Position numbers and translations under genes: made by a program | Part shown: positions 16,505-26,081 of the stretch, piece by piece | Layout of the letters: the number at the start of each line of letters is the position of its first letter | Numbering within the stretch: the stretch's first letter is position 1 | Notes under the pieces: generated by a model | Databases searched by the model: none | The model's input: the letters and a program-made list of their open reading frames with translations, nothing else | What the model was told of the DNA's origin: nothing | Source: Betaproteobacteria bacterium HGW-Betaproteobacteria-6 | GTDB lineage: Bacteria; Pseudomonadota; Gammaproteobacteria; Burkholderiales; Rhodocyclaceae | Assembly (NCBI GenBank): GCA_002842145.1 | Contig: PHCF01000001.1 | Location: 18,903 to 82,902 of the forward strand | Direction: 5' to 3' | Length of the DNA stretch: 64,000 nt

Positions 16505-16574
16505 TTCTGTTTCCCTCCTGTCACGATGGCGAGGGGTGAAATTCCCTGCCGACCACGGGAGCACAGTAAATCAC

Positions 16575-16630
16575 CTGTTCCTTGATGGAAACAGATTCAG
16601 AATTTTGGTTTTTCTATAGGAACAGATTCA
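16575..16630. promoter_or_regulatory. Candidate operator between ccoG and the MocR gene
   Basis: Direct repeats GGAAACAGATTCA (16587-16599) and GGAACAGATTCA (16619-16630) start 32 bp apart. CTGTTCC at 16575-16581 is inverted relative to the first. MocR proteins commonly bind such paired repeats, and the MocR gene lies next door. Regulation of ccoG is an inference. Confidence 0.45.
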
Positions 16631-16668
16631 CGAGCCAGAAGCGTGATCACGTCGCGCGATGGGCTGCG

Positions 16669-18081
16669 CTAGAGCTGTTGGCTGATCAGTTGCCCCAATG
16701 TCGCCATGGCGGCATCCAAGCGACCGGAGTCCGGATGTCCGAAGTTGAGTCGCAGGTGATGGCTGAATTCTCGTTTGGCCGAGAAGATGGGGCCCGGGGC
16801 GATACTGATGCCTTCGCCAAGTGCCTGCTGATGCAACAACAACGTATCGACTTTGGATGGCAACTCCAGCCAGAGGAAATAACCCCCCTGCGGCCGGGCC
16901 AGTTTCGTTCCGGGCGGGAAGTAACGCTCAATGGCTTGAACGAGTGCGACCTCCTGCGCGGCAAGCCTATTCCGCAAATGGCGGAGATGGTTTTCGTAGC
17001 CGCCATGCTTGAGGTAGTCAGCAACGGCAATCTGAACGGGGATGGTTGTTGCCAGACTCAACGAGAGTTTTTGCCGTTGGATATCGCGCGCATAACGCCC
17101 CGCTGCCACCCAGCCGAGACGGTAGCCAGGCGCCAGACTCTTCGAGAACGAAGAGACATGCATGACCAGGCCGGTCCGGTCCTCTGCCTTGCTACAAAGA
17201 GGTGCCTGTTGGCAAAAATACAGTTCGTTGTATACATCGTCCTCAATGAGCGGAACGTCGTGGCGTCCGAGCAGTTCCAGCAAGGCCATTTTGTTCTCAT
17301 CCGATACCCTGCTGCCTGTCGGATTGGCGAAGTTGAGCATGAACAGGCAGGTCTTGATGGGGTGGTGCCGTAGGGCATCCTCCAAGGCTGACAAACTGAC
17401 CCCTTCTCGGGGATGACTCGGGATTTCGATGACCTTGAGGCCCAGGCGTTCACTTGCCTGCAAGCCGGCGTAAAAAGTGGGTGATTCGATGGCGATCAGA
17501 TCGCCGGGGCGGGTGACTGCCTGGAGGCATAAGTTGAGTCCCTCCATGGCGCCAGAGGTGATGACGATTTCCTGCGGGGAGACATTCGCTCCTTGCGCCA
17601 GGTAGCGTAAAGCCAATTGACGGCGTAATTCTTCGTTGCCAGGGGGCAGGTCCGTTACCGTTGCCAACGGGTCAAACTTGCGCGCTGCCTGGGCGAGATA
17701 GCGTCCGAGCTTGTCGAGCGGGAACAGATAGGGGCTGGGAAAGCTGGAGCCGAGCGGTACAACAGAAGGGTCGCGAACGCTATCCAGTATCTGGAAAATG
17801 AAATCGCTGACCCGAAGATCAGTGGAGCCGCCGACCGGGTGCGTCATTTCAGGCTCTGGTAAGTTTTGCCCCAAACGAGCCCGCACGAAATAGCCTGATT
17901 TCGGCCGTGCTTCTATCAGTCCTCGGCTCTCCAGCAGGTAATACGCCTGAGTGACGGTTATCGGGCTTATGTCGTGAATTCGACACGCATTTCGAACGGA
18001 TGGAAGTTTTTCACCTGGGCGCAGAACGCCCTCAAGAATCAGCTTTTCGGTTTGGTCGGCAAGCTCTTGGTAGCGGCTCAT
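16669..18081 (-). CDS. MocR-family PLP-dependent transcription regulator
   Basis: A 470-residue fusion. Residues 1-70 form a GntR-type winged helix (LADQTEKLILEGVLRPGEKLPSVR ordering, then ISPITVTQAYYLLESRGLIEARPKSGYFV). The rest is a fold-type I aminotransferase domain with SGAMEGLNLCLQ, NPTGSRVSDE and the PLP-binding Lys in SSFSKSLAPGYRLGW. Such proteins sense pyridoxal phosphate or an amino compound and activate nearby genes. No pdxST or GABA genes are adjacent, so the target is unclear; the ccoG upstream repeats are one candidate. Confidence 0.88.
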   Translation of the reverse strand: MSRYQELADQTEKLILEGVLRPGEKLPSVRNACRIHDISPITVTQAYYLLESRGLIEARPKSGYFVRARLGQNLPEPEMTHPVGGSTDLRVSDFIFQILDSVRDPSVVPLGSSFPSPYLFPLDKLGRYLAQAARKFDPLATVTDLPPGNEELRRQLALRYLAQGANVSPQEIVITSGAMEGLNLCLQAVTRPGDLIAIESPTFYAGLQASERLGLKVIEIPSHPREGVSLSALEDALRHHPIKTCLFMLNFANPTGSRVSDENKMALLELLGRHDVPLIEDDVYNELYFCQQAPLCSKAEDRTGLVMHVSSFSKSLAPGYRLGWVAAGRYARDIQRQKLSLSLATTIPVQIAVADYLKHGGYENHLRHLRNRLAAQEVALVQAIERYFPPGTKLARPQGGYFLWLELPSKVDTLLLHQQALGEGISIAPGPIFSAKREFSHHLRLNFGHPDSGRLDAAMATLGQLISQQL

Positions 18082-18159
18082 GAAGGCATGGTATCAGGCT
18101 GTGTTCCGTGGCGATTGGGTGGGCATCAAGGAACAGGCCGTATTGGACGACCGGGCAAC

Positions 18160-18186
18160 AAAAAACCCCGCACTGGCGGGGTTTTT
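18160..18186 (-). terminator. Intrinsic terminator of tRNA-Val
   Basis: CCCCGC-CAGT-GCGGGG on the minus strand (18166-18181) is followed by six T. A run of five T also follows on the plus strand, so it may work both ways. Confidence 0.85.
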
Positions 18187-18219
18187 GGGGACTACCGTGG
18201 ATCACGATAGTTGAGAATC

Positions 18220-18295
18220 TGGTGCGTCCTGACGGGCTCGAACCGCCGACATTCTGCGTGTAAGGCAGACGCTCTACCAACTGAGCTAAGAACGC
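18220..18295 (-). tRNA. tRNA-Val (anticodon UAC)
   Basis: A 76-nt cloverleaf on the minus strand. The acceptor stem is GCGTTCT/AGGACGC with one G-T pair. The D arm is GCTC/GAGC, the anticodon stem TCTGC/GCAGA with loop CTTACAC (anticodon TAC), and the T arm is GGCGG with TTCGAGC. CCA is encoded. A terminator lies 34 bp downstream. Confidence 0.96.
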
Positions 18296-18433
18296 TTGGG
18301 CGCGCATTATAACGAATTAAGCGCGTTGCGCCAGTGTTCCGGATGAGGTTGAGCTGTTTGGCGCTTCGCCCGGGCGTGTGGAAATCGTTGTGCGGCGAGA
18401 GAACTTCGTTATTTGTTGGTAATCTACGAGTCG

Positions 18434-19807
18434 ATGCCCGCCAATTCTCCAGTTCAATTTACCTTGCCCGCCCTGGCTGGCTTGAAACTCTCCGAATTGA
18501 TCTCGGCGCTCAGTCACGCGCTCGACATTACCGAAGGGCAGCCGGAAGGCCACTGCGTGCGTTGTTGCTGGATCGGCATGCACATAGGCCGTCGCCTCGG
18601 TCTCGGTGACGACGATCTGTGGAGTCTCTACTACACCTTGCTGCTCAAGGATCTGGGCTGCAGCAGCAACGCGGCGCGCATCTGCGAGCTGTACCTGACC
18701 GACGACCTGAGCTTCAAGCGCGATTTCAAGAAGGTCGGCGACAGCCTGCCCAGGGTGCTTCAGTTCGTGCTCAGCCATACCGGGCTCAGGGCGCCGCTGG
18801 CCGAACGTTTCCGCAGCGTCATGACGATCATGCGCGATGGCGAACAGATCGCCACCGAGCTGATCGCCACGCGCTGCCAGCGCGGTGCCGAAATTGCCCG
18901 CCTGCTGCGTTTTCCCGAAAGCGTCTCGGCTGGCATCTACAGTCTGGACGAGCATTTCAACGGTCAGGGCAAGCCGCAGGGCCTGGCCGGCGAGGCGATA
19001 CCGCTCTATTCGCGGATAGCGCTGCTGGCTCAGGTGATCGATGTCTTTCATACCTCCGGCGGCCCGCTGGCGGCTTTCGACGAGGTTCGGCAGCGCGCCG
19101 GTGGCTGGTTCGATCCCGATCTGGTGGCGGCATTTGAGCAATTGGAGGGCGATGACGCCTTCTGGAAAATCCTGGCTTCACCCGATGTCATGATGGCGGT
19201 GCTGGCACTTGAGCCGGCCGGTCATGTCGTGGCGCTCGATGATGATTATCTCGACGACATCGCCGCCGCCTTCGGGCAGGTCGTTGACTCGAAGAGCCCC
19301 TATACCAGCGGGCACAGCACACGGGTTGCGCTTTACGCCGACTTGATCGCCGAAGCGCTGGGCTTGGCGGCGGACCGTCGGCGCTGGCTGAAGCGGGGCG
19401 CGCTGCTCCACGACGTCGGCAAGCTCGGTGTCAGCAACAGCGTGCTCGACAAGCCCGGCAAGCTCGACGATGAGGAGTGGGAGGCGGTCAAGGCGCACGC
19501 CATGTACACCGAGACAATCCTCTCGCGCATCGACGCTTTTACCGAGCTGGCGCAGGTGTCGGCCGCCCACCACGAGCGCTTCGACGGCAAGGGCTATCCG
19601 CGCGGCGTGACCGCGAAAGATATCTGCCTCGAAACGCGGATCATCACGACGGCCGATATTTTCGACGCGATCACCGCCGAACGCCCGTATCGCGGCGCTG
19701 TGCCGATTCCCAAGACGCTGGAAATCATGGCCGAGAATGTTGGCACGGCCATCGACGCGAAATGTTTTGACGCGCTGAAACAGGCACTTGCCCGCCTGCC
19801 GGCCTGA
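18434..19807 (+). CDS. HD-GYP domain protein, probable c-di-GMP phosphodiesterase
   Basis: A 457-residue cytoplasmic protein with two HD-like halves. The N-terminal half (residues 10-260) is a degenerate domain. The C-terminal half carries the HD-GYP signature: HSTRVALYADLIA, LLHDVGKLGVSNSVL (HD pair and K), then the AAHHERFDGKGYPRG element with GYP intact. It should hydrolyse cyclic-di-GMP. ATG 18434 was chosen over an upstream TTG; the ribosome site is weak. It sits 57 bp before rimO on the same strand. A GGDEF protein and a PilZ protein occur 12-18 kb downstream. Confidence 0.85.
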   Translation: MPANSPVQFTLPALAGLKLSELISALSHALDITEGQPEGHCVRCCWIGMHIGRRLGLGDDDLWSLYYTLLLKDLGCSSNAARICELYLTDDLSFKRDFKKVGDSLPRVLQFVLSHTGLRAPLAERFRSVMTIMRDGEQIATELIATRCQRGAEIARLLRFPESVSAGIYSLDEHFNGQGKPQGLAGEAIPLYSRIALLAQVIDVFHTSGGPLAAFDEVRQRAGGWFDPDLVAAFEQLEGDDAFWKILASPDVMMAVLALEPAGHVVALDDDYLDDIAAAFGQVVDSKSPYTSGHSTRVALYADLIAEALGLAADRRRWLKRGALLHDVGKLGVSNSVLDKPGKLDDEEWEAVKAHAMYTETILSRIDAFTELAQVSAAHHERFDGKGYPRGVTAKDICLETRIITTADIFDAITAERPYRGAVPIPKTLEIMAENVGTAIDAKCFDALKQALARLPA

Positions 19808-19864
19808 ATCCCCCGTAAAATACGCCCTTTGTTTGCCGGCCCGTCCGGATAAGGTTTCCATCGC

Positions 19865-21196
19865 ATGACTATTCAGCAAAAAGTGCCGACCGTCGGCTTC
19901 GTTTCCCTCGGCTGCCCGAAGGCTTCTTCCGATGCCGAGCGCATCCTGACCAAGCTGCGCGCCGAAGGCTACGAGATTTCGCCGAGCTACGACAATTCCG
20001 ACCTGGTGATCGTCAATACCTGCGGCTTCATCGACGCCGCCGTCGAGGAGTCGCTCGATGCCATCGGCGAAGCCTTGAACGAGAACGGCAAGGTCATCGT
20101 CACCGGCTGCCTCGGCGCCAAGGGCGATATCGTGCAATCGACGCACCCGGCCGTGCTCGCCGTCACCGGCCCGCATGCGGCCGATGAGGTCATGGGCTAC
20201 GTGCACACGCACCTGCCCAAGCCGCACGACCCGTATTCCGACCTGGTGCCGCCGCAGGGCGTGCGCCTGACGCCGGACCACTTTGCCTACCTGAAGATTT
20301 CCGAAGGCTGCAACCACAGCTGCACCTTCTGCATCATCCCGTCGCTGCGCGGCCCGCTCGTTTCCCGCCCGGTCGGCGATGTGCTGGCCGAAGCTGAAAA
20401 CCTGGCCCGGGCCGGCGTCAAGGAGATTCTGGTTATTTCGCAGGACACCAGCGCCTACGGCGTCGATCTCAAGTACCGCACGGCCTTCTGGGGCGGAAAG
20501 CCGGTCAAGTCCCGCCTCAAGGAGTTGTGCGAGGCGCTGGCCAGCTTCGGCATCTGGGTCCGCCTGCATTACGTTTACCCGTACCCCTCGGTCGATGACG
20601 TTATCCCGCTGATGGCCGAAGGCAAGATCCTGCCTTACCTCGACGTGCCTTTCCAGCACGCCAGCCCGACCATTTTGAAAGCGATGAAGCGCCCGGCCTC
20701 GGCCGAAAACACGCTGGAACGCATTGCCAAGTGGCGGGAGATCTGCCCGGAAATCGTCATCCGCTCGACCTTCATCACCGGCTTCCCCGGCGAGACCGAC
20801 GAGGATTTCGATCAACTGATCCAGTTCCTCGAGGATGCAAAACTCGATCGCGTCGGCGCTTTTGCCTATTCGCCGGTCGAAGGGGCCAAGGCCAACGAAC
20901 TGGGCGAACTGCTGCCCGAGGACGTGCGCGAAGATCGCCGGCGCTGGCTGATGCAGGTCCAGGAAGATATTTCCGCCGCCAAGCTCGAAGCCAAGATCGA
21001 CACGGTCATTCAGGTGCTGGTCGACGCTGTTGATGAGGAAGGCACGATTGCCCGTTCCAAGGCCGACGCGCCGGAAATCGATGGCGTGGTGTACATCGAT
21101 GGTCACTTCGACGCCCAGCCCGGCGATTTCATGCAGGTCAAGGTCATCGACGCCGACCACCACGACTTGTACGCCCAGCCGGTCGGGCAGGGCTAA
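19865..21196 (+). CDS. rimO: Ribosomal protein S12 methylthiotransferase RimO
   Basis: Radical-SAM enzyme that adds a methylthio group to Asp of ribosomal protein S12. The 443 residues comprise an N-terminal UPF0004 domain with three cluster Cys ([30 protein letters not shown]), the radical SAM motif CNHSCTFC near residue 150, and a C-terminal TRAM domain. [11 protein letters not shown] is the RimO signature, rather than that of MiaB. The TRAM part ends with [11 protein letters not shown]-type sequence. The gene is in a same-strand run with the patatin-like gene (6-bp gap). Confidence 0.94.
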   Translation: MTIQQKVPTVGFVSLGCPKASSDAERILTKLRAEGYEISPSYDNSDLVIVNTCGFIDAAVEESLDAIGEALNENGKVIVTGCLGAKGDIVQSTHPAVLAVTGPHAADEVMGYVHTHLPKPHDPYSDLVPPQGVRLTPDHFAYLKISEGCNHSCTFCIIPSLRGPLVSRPVGDVLAEAENLARAGVKEILVISQDTSAYGVDLKYRTAFWGGKPVKSRLKELCEALASFGIWVRLHYVYPYPSVDDVIPLMAEGKILPYLDVPFQHASPTILKAMKRPASAENTLERIAKWREICPEIVIRSTFITGFPGETDEDFDQLIQFLEDAKLDRVGAFAYSPVEGAKANELGELLPEDVREDRRRWLMQVQEDISAAKLEAKIDTVIQVLVDAVDEEGTIARSKADAPEIDGVVYIDGHFDAQPGDFMQVKVIDADHHDLYAQPVGQG

Positions 21197-21202
21197 ACTG
21201 CC

Positions 21203-22069
21203 GTGGCCCGGCCGCGTCTCGGTATCGCGCTCGGTTCCGGCTCGGCGCGTGGCTGGGCTCACATCGGCGTGTTGCGCGCCCTGCAGGAGGCCGGCATCGA
21301 GCCGGACGTCGTGTGCGGCACCTCGATCGGTGCCTTTGTCGGTGCCGCCTACGCCTCGGGCGATCTCGACAAGCTCGAGTCCTGGGTGGGCGGACTGAGC
21401 CGGAGCGATGTGCTCGGCTTCTTCGATGTCAGCCTGACGGGCGGGTTGATCAAGGGCGCAAAGTTGCTCGACTTTGCCTCGACCTCCTTCCTTGACAACA
21501 CCTTTGCCGATCTCGACCGGCCCTTTGCCTGCGTTGCCACTGACCTGGCTACGGGGCGCGAAATCTGGTTGCGCGAGGGATCGGTCGCCGACGCGGTACG
21601 TGCCTCGATCGCGCTGCCCGGTCTGTTTTCACCGCAATTGCTCGACGAGCGTTTCCTGGTCGATGGCGGCCTGGTCAATCCAGTGCCGGTTTCGCTGTGT
21701 CGGGTGCTTGAGGCCGAAGTGGTGATCGCCGTCGATCTCGGCATGGACATGCTGACCACGCTGCAGCGCCGCAACGGCAAGCCGGCGGCAGACGGTGGCG
21801 GCTGGCGCAATGCCGTCGGTCGCTGGTTTGGCGGCGGCGAGGCGACGCCGGTCCTGCCTTCGCTGGCCGATGTGGTGAGCAACAGCATCGCCATCATGCA
21901 GGGCCGTATCTCGCGTTCGCGCCTGGCTGGTGAGCCGGCCGACGTGCTCATCACGCCGCGTCTCGGGCAACTCAACCTGCTCGACTACCATCGTGCCGGC
22001 GAAGCCATTGCCGCCGGGCGCAAGGCTGCTGAACACATGCTGCCGCTCCTCCACTCCCTGCTCGATTGA
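21203..22069 (+). CDS. Patatin-like phospholipase (RssA-type)
   Basis: A 288-residue serine lipid hydrolase-like protein starting at GTG 21203. The oxyanion motif GSGSARGWAHIGVL, nucleophile elbow GTSIGAFVG (Ser near residue 45) and the catalytic Asp in DGGLVNPVPV form the Ser-Asp dyad of the patatin/RssA family. No signal peptide, so cytosolic or membrane-associated. It lies between rimO and the FAD oxidase; the gene gaps are 6 and 7 bp, which suggests one transcript. Confidence 0.86.
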   Translation: MARPRLGIALGSGSARGWAHIGVLRALQEAGIEPDVVCGTSIGAFVGAAYASGDLDKLESWVGGLSRSDVLGFFDVSLTGGLIKGAKLLDFASTSFLDNTFADLDRPFACVATDLATGREIWLREGSVADAVRASIALPGLFSPQLLDERFLVDGGLVNPVPVSLCRVLEAEVVIAVDLGMDMLTTLQRRNGKPAADGGGWRNAVGRWFGGGEATPVLPSLADVVSNSIAIMQGRISRSRLAGEPADVLITPRLGQLNLLDYHRAGEAIAAGRKAAEHMLPLLHSLLD

Positions 22070-22076
22070 CGACGCC

Positions 22077-23468
22077 ATGCCTGATTCCCTGATCGCTCGC
22101 CTCGTTGCGCTGGTCGGACCGGCCCAGGTGCTGACCGAGCCGGCCGACATGGCGCCCTTCGTCACCGACTGGCGCGGCCGTTATCGCGGCGCCGCGCAAT
22201 GCGTCGTTCGTCCCGGCAATAGCACCGAGGTGGCGGCGGTCGTCAAAGCCTGTGCCGAAGCCGGTGTGGCCATCGTCCCGCAGGGCGGCAACACCAGCCT
22301 GTGCGGCGCGGCAACGCCGGACGACTCAGGCGGCGCGGTGGTCGTCAGTTTGAGCCGTCTCAATCGCATTCTTACGGTCGACCGGGAAAACAGCACGATT
22401 TCAGTCGAGGCCGGCTGTACGCTGGCCGCTGTCCAGGAGGCTGCGCGCGCCGCCGACCGGCTCTTTCCGCTGGCCCTGGCGTCGGAAGGGACGTGCCAGA
22501 TCGGTGGCAACCTGTCGACCAATGCGGGGGGGGTCCAGGTTCTGCGTTATGGCAACACCCGCGAACTGACGCTCGGCCTTGAGGTGGTCCTGCCTAACGG
22601 CGACATCTGGAACGGCCTGCGCGGTCTGCGCAAGGACAACACCGGCTACGATCTCAAACAGCTATTTATCGGCGCCGAAGGCACGCTGGGCATCATCACT
22701 GGCGCCGTGCTCAAGCTTTTTCCGCTGCCCAAAAGGCTGCTTACCTGCTGGCTGAACGTCGTTTCGCCGGCTGCTGCGGTCGACCTGCTGAATTCGGCAA
22801 AAACCGATTTTGACGCGCAACTGACGGCCTTCGAGCTGGTTTCGGAAACGGCGCTCGGGCTGGTCCTCGAGCACATTCCCGATACGATGCGGCCGTGCGA
22901 ACCCTCGCCATGGTACGTCCTGGCCGAGTTTTCAGATGCCGAGCCGGCCGCCGTCGAAGCCTGGCTGGCCGGGCGAATCGATAGCGGAGACGTCTCCGAC
23001 GGCGTCGTCGCCCAGTCGGAAACCCAGGCCAAAAAGCTGTGGGCGCTGCGCGAGAGCATTTCGGAGGCGCAGAAGATCGAGGGCATCAGCATCAAGCACG
23101 ACATTTCAGTGCCGGTGTCGCGTATTCCCGAATTTCTGGCGACGGCGGATGCGGCGCTGGCCAGCGCGTTTCCCGGTATCCGCGTGGTTGCCTTTGGCCA
23201 TGTCGGCGACGGCAATCTGCATTACAACCTGTCGCAGGCCGATGCCCACGATAACGCCGCTTTCCTCGCCAGCGAGTCCGAGGTGCATCGTATCGTTCAT
23301 GATGCGGTGCACGCCCTGAACGGTTCGATTTCGGCAGAACACGGCATCGGCCAGCTCAAGCGCGAGGAGATCCTGCGTTACAAGAGCGCTGTCGACGTGG
23401 CGCTCATGCATTCGCTCAAGCAGGCGCTCGATCCGCGCGGCCTGATGAATCCCGGCAAGGTGCTTTGA
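22077..23468 (+). CDS. FAD-linked D-2-hydroxyacid dehydrogenase (GlcD/DLD-type)
   Basis: A 463-residue flavoprotein of the GlcD/D-lactate/D-2-hydroxyglutarate dehydrogenase family. The FAD-binding domain shows CVVRPGNSTEVAAVVK, VPQGGNTSLCGAA, GGNLSTNAGGVQVLRYGNTRE and GAEGTLGIIT. The C-terminal cap includes AFGHVGDGNLHYN and SISAEHGIGQLKR, which hold the catalytic His and metal ligands. No iron-sulfur partner gene is adjacent, so it may be a single-subunit enzyme. Its stop touches, with no gap, the stop of the convergent kinase gene. Confidence 0.85.
   Translation: MPDSLIARLVALVGPAQVLTEPADMAPFVTDWRGRYRGAAQCVVRPGNSTEVAAVVKACAEAGVAIVPQGGNTSLCGAATPDDSGGAVVVSLSRLNRILTVDRENSTISVEAGCTLAAVQEAARAADRLFPLALASEGTCQIGGNLSTNAGGVQVLRYGNTRELTLGLEVVLPNGDIWNGLRGLRKDNTGYDLKQLFIGAEGTLGIITGAVLKLFPLPKRLLTCWLNVVSPAAAVDLLNSAKTDFDAQLTAFELVSETALGLVLEHIPDTMRPCEPSPWYVLAEFSDAEPAAVEAWLAGRIDSGDVSDGVVAQSETQAKKLWALRESISEAQKIEGISIKHDISVPVSRIPEFLATADAALASAFPGIRVVAFGHVGDGNLHYNLSQADAHDNAAFLASESEVHRIVHDAVHALNGSISAEHGIGQLKREEILRYKSAVDVALMHSLKQALDPRGLMNPGKVL
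22371..22412 (+). repeat. Dispersed 38-bp repeat, copy 4 (in coding sequence)
   Basis: CTTACGGTCGACCGGG, AAAACAG, then CACGATTTCAG. Read in frame as LTVDRENSTISVE in the FAD oxidase. The core has G for A at one central base. Confidence 0.6.
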
Positions 23469-24815
23469 TCAGAGCTCGGTGAGTTCGAAGGGCAGCGTGA
23501 AGCTGAAGCAACTGCCGACGCCGACCTCGCTTTCGATTTTGAGCGTGCCACCCAACAGTTGAATCAGTCTGCGGGCAATCGGAATGCCGATGCCGGTGCC
23601 GCCATGGCGGCGGATTATCGAGCTGTCGACCTGGACGAACAGTCCGTTGAGGGTGCTGATCTTCTCGGCCGGGATGCCCGGGCCGGTGTCGCTTACGGCG
23701 AATTCGATGGCGATGGTTTTTTCTGCAAGGCTGTGGATTTTTGCCGACACGGTGATGCTGCCACGCTCGGTGAATTTGATGGCGTTGCCGATCAATTGGG
23801 CAAACGCCTGCTGCAGCAGGGAAATATCGCCCTTGACGATGGGTGGCAGGTCAGCAGCAAAGCGCTCCAGCAAGTCGAGTCCCTTGCTCATGCTCGGTTT
23901 GAAATAAGTGGCGAGCAGCGTATTGCCAAAGTCGTTTATGGCGAAAGGTGTCGGAATTGCCTTGATGTGCCCGGCCTCGAGTGCCGAAAGCTGGATCAGG
24001 TCGTTGATCAGCGCCATCAGGTCCTCGGCCGAGTCGCGCAAGGGCTTGAGCAACTCTTGTTGGGTTTCGCTGAGGGGTTCCTGCTCAAGCAATTCCGAAA
24101 AGCCGAGAATGCCGTTCATCGGCGTACGCAATTCGTGGCTGATGTTGGCCAGGAACTCGGTTTTGGCCCGGTTCGAGCATTCGGCTACTTCGCTGGCTTG
24201 GGCCAGTTCTTTGAGCAGGCCATCTTTTTCATGCTCAAGCCGGAAGGTGTCCTGCAGTGCGCTGTGGAAAAAATCGGCGCTGCGCGTCACCGCCAGCAGG
24301 AGGATCAGCGACATGGCGGTGAAGGCGATGTGCAACGGGTCGTTGCCGAGTGTGCCGAAAGCCACGGCGAGGGCGACTGGGATCGCGTAGCAGCGGAAGA
24401 TGAAACGGTCGGCCGCCAGGATCGGTACGGCGCCGGCGACCATGCCGGACATGACCAGGCCGGTCAGCAGTTGTAGATGGGTGTTGCCTTGCAACATCAG
24501 CAGCAAGGCGCCGCCAGCCCAGACGGCGCCCGCTCCGCACGCGCTGAGCAGGGCGCGCTGCCGCCACAAATGGGCGTCGGCCAACTTGTCCGCTGGCCCG
24601 GCGCGCCGATAGCTGACGGCCTGGCTGATGCGCAGGCTGGCGATCACGATGGCAGTCAGCCACCAGCCATAAACGGCTGAGTTGTCCACCAGCGAAACGG
24701 CGACCCAGACCAGGATGGTCGAATTGACGATCGAAACAATCTGCCCGAGCAGGACGTTTCGGTAGAGCAGCTCGACCCTGCGGCCGAGTACGAAAGCGTC
24801 AGTCGGCGCTGTCAA
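23469..24815 (-). CDS. Membrane sensor histidine kinase
   Basis: A 448-residue kinase. Residues 20-190 contain about six hydrophobic spans (MASE-like sensor). A short coiled coil and HisKA follow, with phospho-accepting His in [18 protein letters not shown], then an HATPase domain ([38 protein letters not shown]). There is no receiver domain, and no response regulator is adjacent. Its start overlaps the hslO stop by 4 bp (ATGA type), so it is probably co-translated with hslO. Confidence 0.86.
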   Translation of the reverse strand: MTAPTDAFVLGRRVELLYRNVLLGQIVSIVNSTILVWVAVSLVDNSAVYGWWLTAIVIASLRISQAVSYRRAGPADKLADAHLWRQRALLSACGAGAVWAGGALLLMLQGNTHLQLLTGLVMSGMVAGAVPILAADRFIFRCYAIPVALAVAFGTLGNDPLHIAFTAMSLILLLAVTRSADFFHSALQDTFRLEHEKDGLLKELAQASEVAECSNRAKTEFLANISHELRTPMNGILGFSELLEQEPLSETQQELLKPLRDSAEDLMALINDLIQLSALEAGHIKAIPTPFAINDFGNTLLATYFKPSMSKGLDLLERFAADLPPIVKGDISLLQQAFAQLIGNAIKFTERGSITVSAKIHSLAEKTIAIEFAVSDTGPGIPAEKISTLNGLFVQVDSSIIRRHGGTGIGIPIARRLIQLLGGTLKIESEVGVGSCFSFTLPFELTEL

Positions 24816-25690
24816 TGTAGTGCCTTGCCTTCGCTGGCGGCAAACAAGGCGGCGACATCCTCGGCGCTGAAGCGGTAATCGCGGTTGCAGATGTCGTCGC
24901 GGATGACGATTTCGCCGTGTTCGGCGAGGATAGTCTCGGCATCGGCATGGCCCAGGCTACGGATCATGTCGGCGACCTTGTTGCGGTCCTCCGGGCAGTG
25001 ATAGGCCACCGGGCGCGGGTCGTAGAGACGGATGCCCCGTTCGCTCATATCTTCGTGGAAGAGGCGGCCGAGCAGGCTTTCGCTGTCGAGTTCGAGCAAT
25101 TCGGCCGGCTTGACCGTGGCCGCCAGCTGGGTGATGCGCTGCCAGCCATCCTCGTCGTGGTGATCGGCGGCGGGCATTTTTTGCAGGAACAGGCAGGCTG
25201 CAGCCTCCAGACTGCAGGCAGCGAACAGGCGCGACGGTTGCTGCTCGGACTGTTCGAGATAGTGTTCGAAAATCGCCGCGATGCTGTCGCCGACCATCGG
25301 CACGAAGCTCTGATAGGGCTGGCGGGCTTCCGGCATGTCGAGGCTCATCATGAGCTGGCCGCCCTGGTGGGCGCCAAGCAGGTCGGGAACCGGGGCAGCC
25401 AGCACGACCGGGTTGCTGCGTGCCATGCCGCGCATTTGCAGCTGTTCGTTGCAGTCCATGACCAGCAACTGGATCGGGCCATTGCCGCGCAATTGCAGGG
25501 TCAGGCGGCCGGGCTGCTTGAGCTGGCCGGCGATGAGGGCGGTGACGGCAGCCGTCTCGCCTAGCAACTGGGCAACGGTCGGCTGGTAGTCGCGACCGGC
25601 CTGCATCTGCTGCCAGGCGTCGCCGAGATGAACGACGGCGCCGCGAATGTCGAGGCCTTCGAAAATGAAGCGCTGAATGGTGCTGCTCAC
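24812..25690 (-). CDS. hslO: Hsp33-type redox chaperone with incomplete cysteine switch
   Basis: A 292-residue Hsp33: [19 protein letters not shown] at the N-terminus and the Hsp33 C-terminal helix layout support this. GTG 25690 is chosen because it overlaps the yffB stop (GTGA), leaving other upstream codons inside yffB. The usual C-x-C and C-x-x-C zinc cysteines are not all present: the first pair reads YHCPEDR and the second [11 protein letters not shown], leaving only Cys232 and Cys268. Zinc binding by four thiolates is therefore impossible; the protein may sense oxidation by a two-Cys mechanism or work constitutively. Confidence 0.9.
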   Translation of the reverse strand: MSSTIQRFIFEGLDIRGAVVHLGDAWQQMQAGRDYQPTVAQLLGETAAVTALIAGQLKQPGRLTLQLRGNGPIQLLVMDCNEQLQMRGMARSNPVVLAAPVPDLLGAHQGGQLMMSLDMPEARQPYQSFVPMVGDSIAAIFEHYLEQSEQQPSRLFAACSLEAAACLFLQKMPAADHHDEDGWQRITQLAATVKPAELLELDSESLLGRLFHEDMSERGIRLYDPRPVAYHCPEDRNKVADMIRSLGHADAETILAEHGEIVIRDDICNRDYRFSAEDVAALFAASEGKALH

Positions 25691-26031
25691 TTCAGTTTTT
25701 CCGCGTAGTTTTCCGGCGCGAAGCCGACGATGAGCTGGCTGCCGGTGTCGAGTACCGGACGTTTGATCAGGCTCGGGTATTGCGCCATCAATTTGAGGGC
25801 TTTTTGCTCGTCGACCGCGGAACGTTCCTCGTCGCTGAGCTTCTTCCACATCAGGCCGCGCGTGTTGAGCAGCTTTTCCCAGCCGGCTCGGGCGTTCCAG
25901 TCGGGCAGATTGGCCTCGGCGACGCCGGCCTTCTTGTAGTCGATGAATTCGTAGGCGACACCATTTTCAGTCAGCCAGTTCATGGCTTTCTTCATGGTGT
26001 CGCAGTTCTTGATGCCGTAAACCTTGGTCAT
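25687..26031 (-). CDS. ArsC/Spx-family protein YffB
   Basis: A 114-residue thioredoxin-fold protein of the ArsC/YffB family: VYGIKNCDTMKKAMNWL has the single Cys of the family and Lys three residues later; later conserved parts are ALKLMAQYPSLIKRPVLD and GFAPENY. These proteins are glutathione-dependent thiol reductases of uncertain substrate; arsenate activity is not implied. ATG 26031 gives a family-like length. It overlaps hslO by 4 bp and joins two other genes on this strand. Confidence 0.87.
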   Translation of the reverse strand: MTKVYGIKNCDTMKKAMNWLTENGVAYEFIDYKKAGVAEANLPDWNARAGWEKLLNTRGLMWKKLSDEERSAVDEQKALKLMAQYPSLIKRPVLDTGSQLIVGFAPENYAEKLK

Positions 26032-26081
26032 GACTGCGTATGTTCGTTGCGGAGTGCGAATCATACCAGCCGATGCCGGAC

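Noticed and set aside
19178-21262. Long minus-strand open frame (694 codons) opposite rimO and the HD-GYP gene
   Set aside because: It is an antisense shadow of two well-supported plus-strand genes in GC-rich DNA and has no recognisable motifs.
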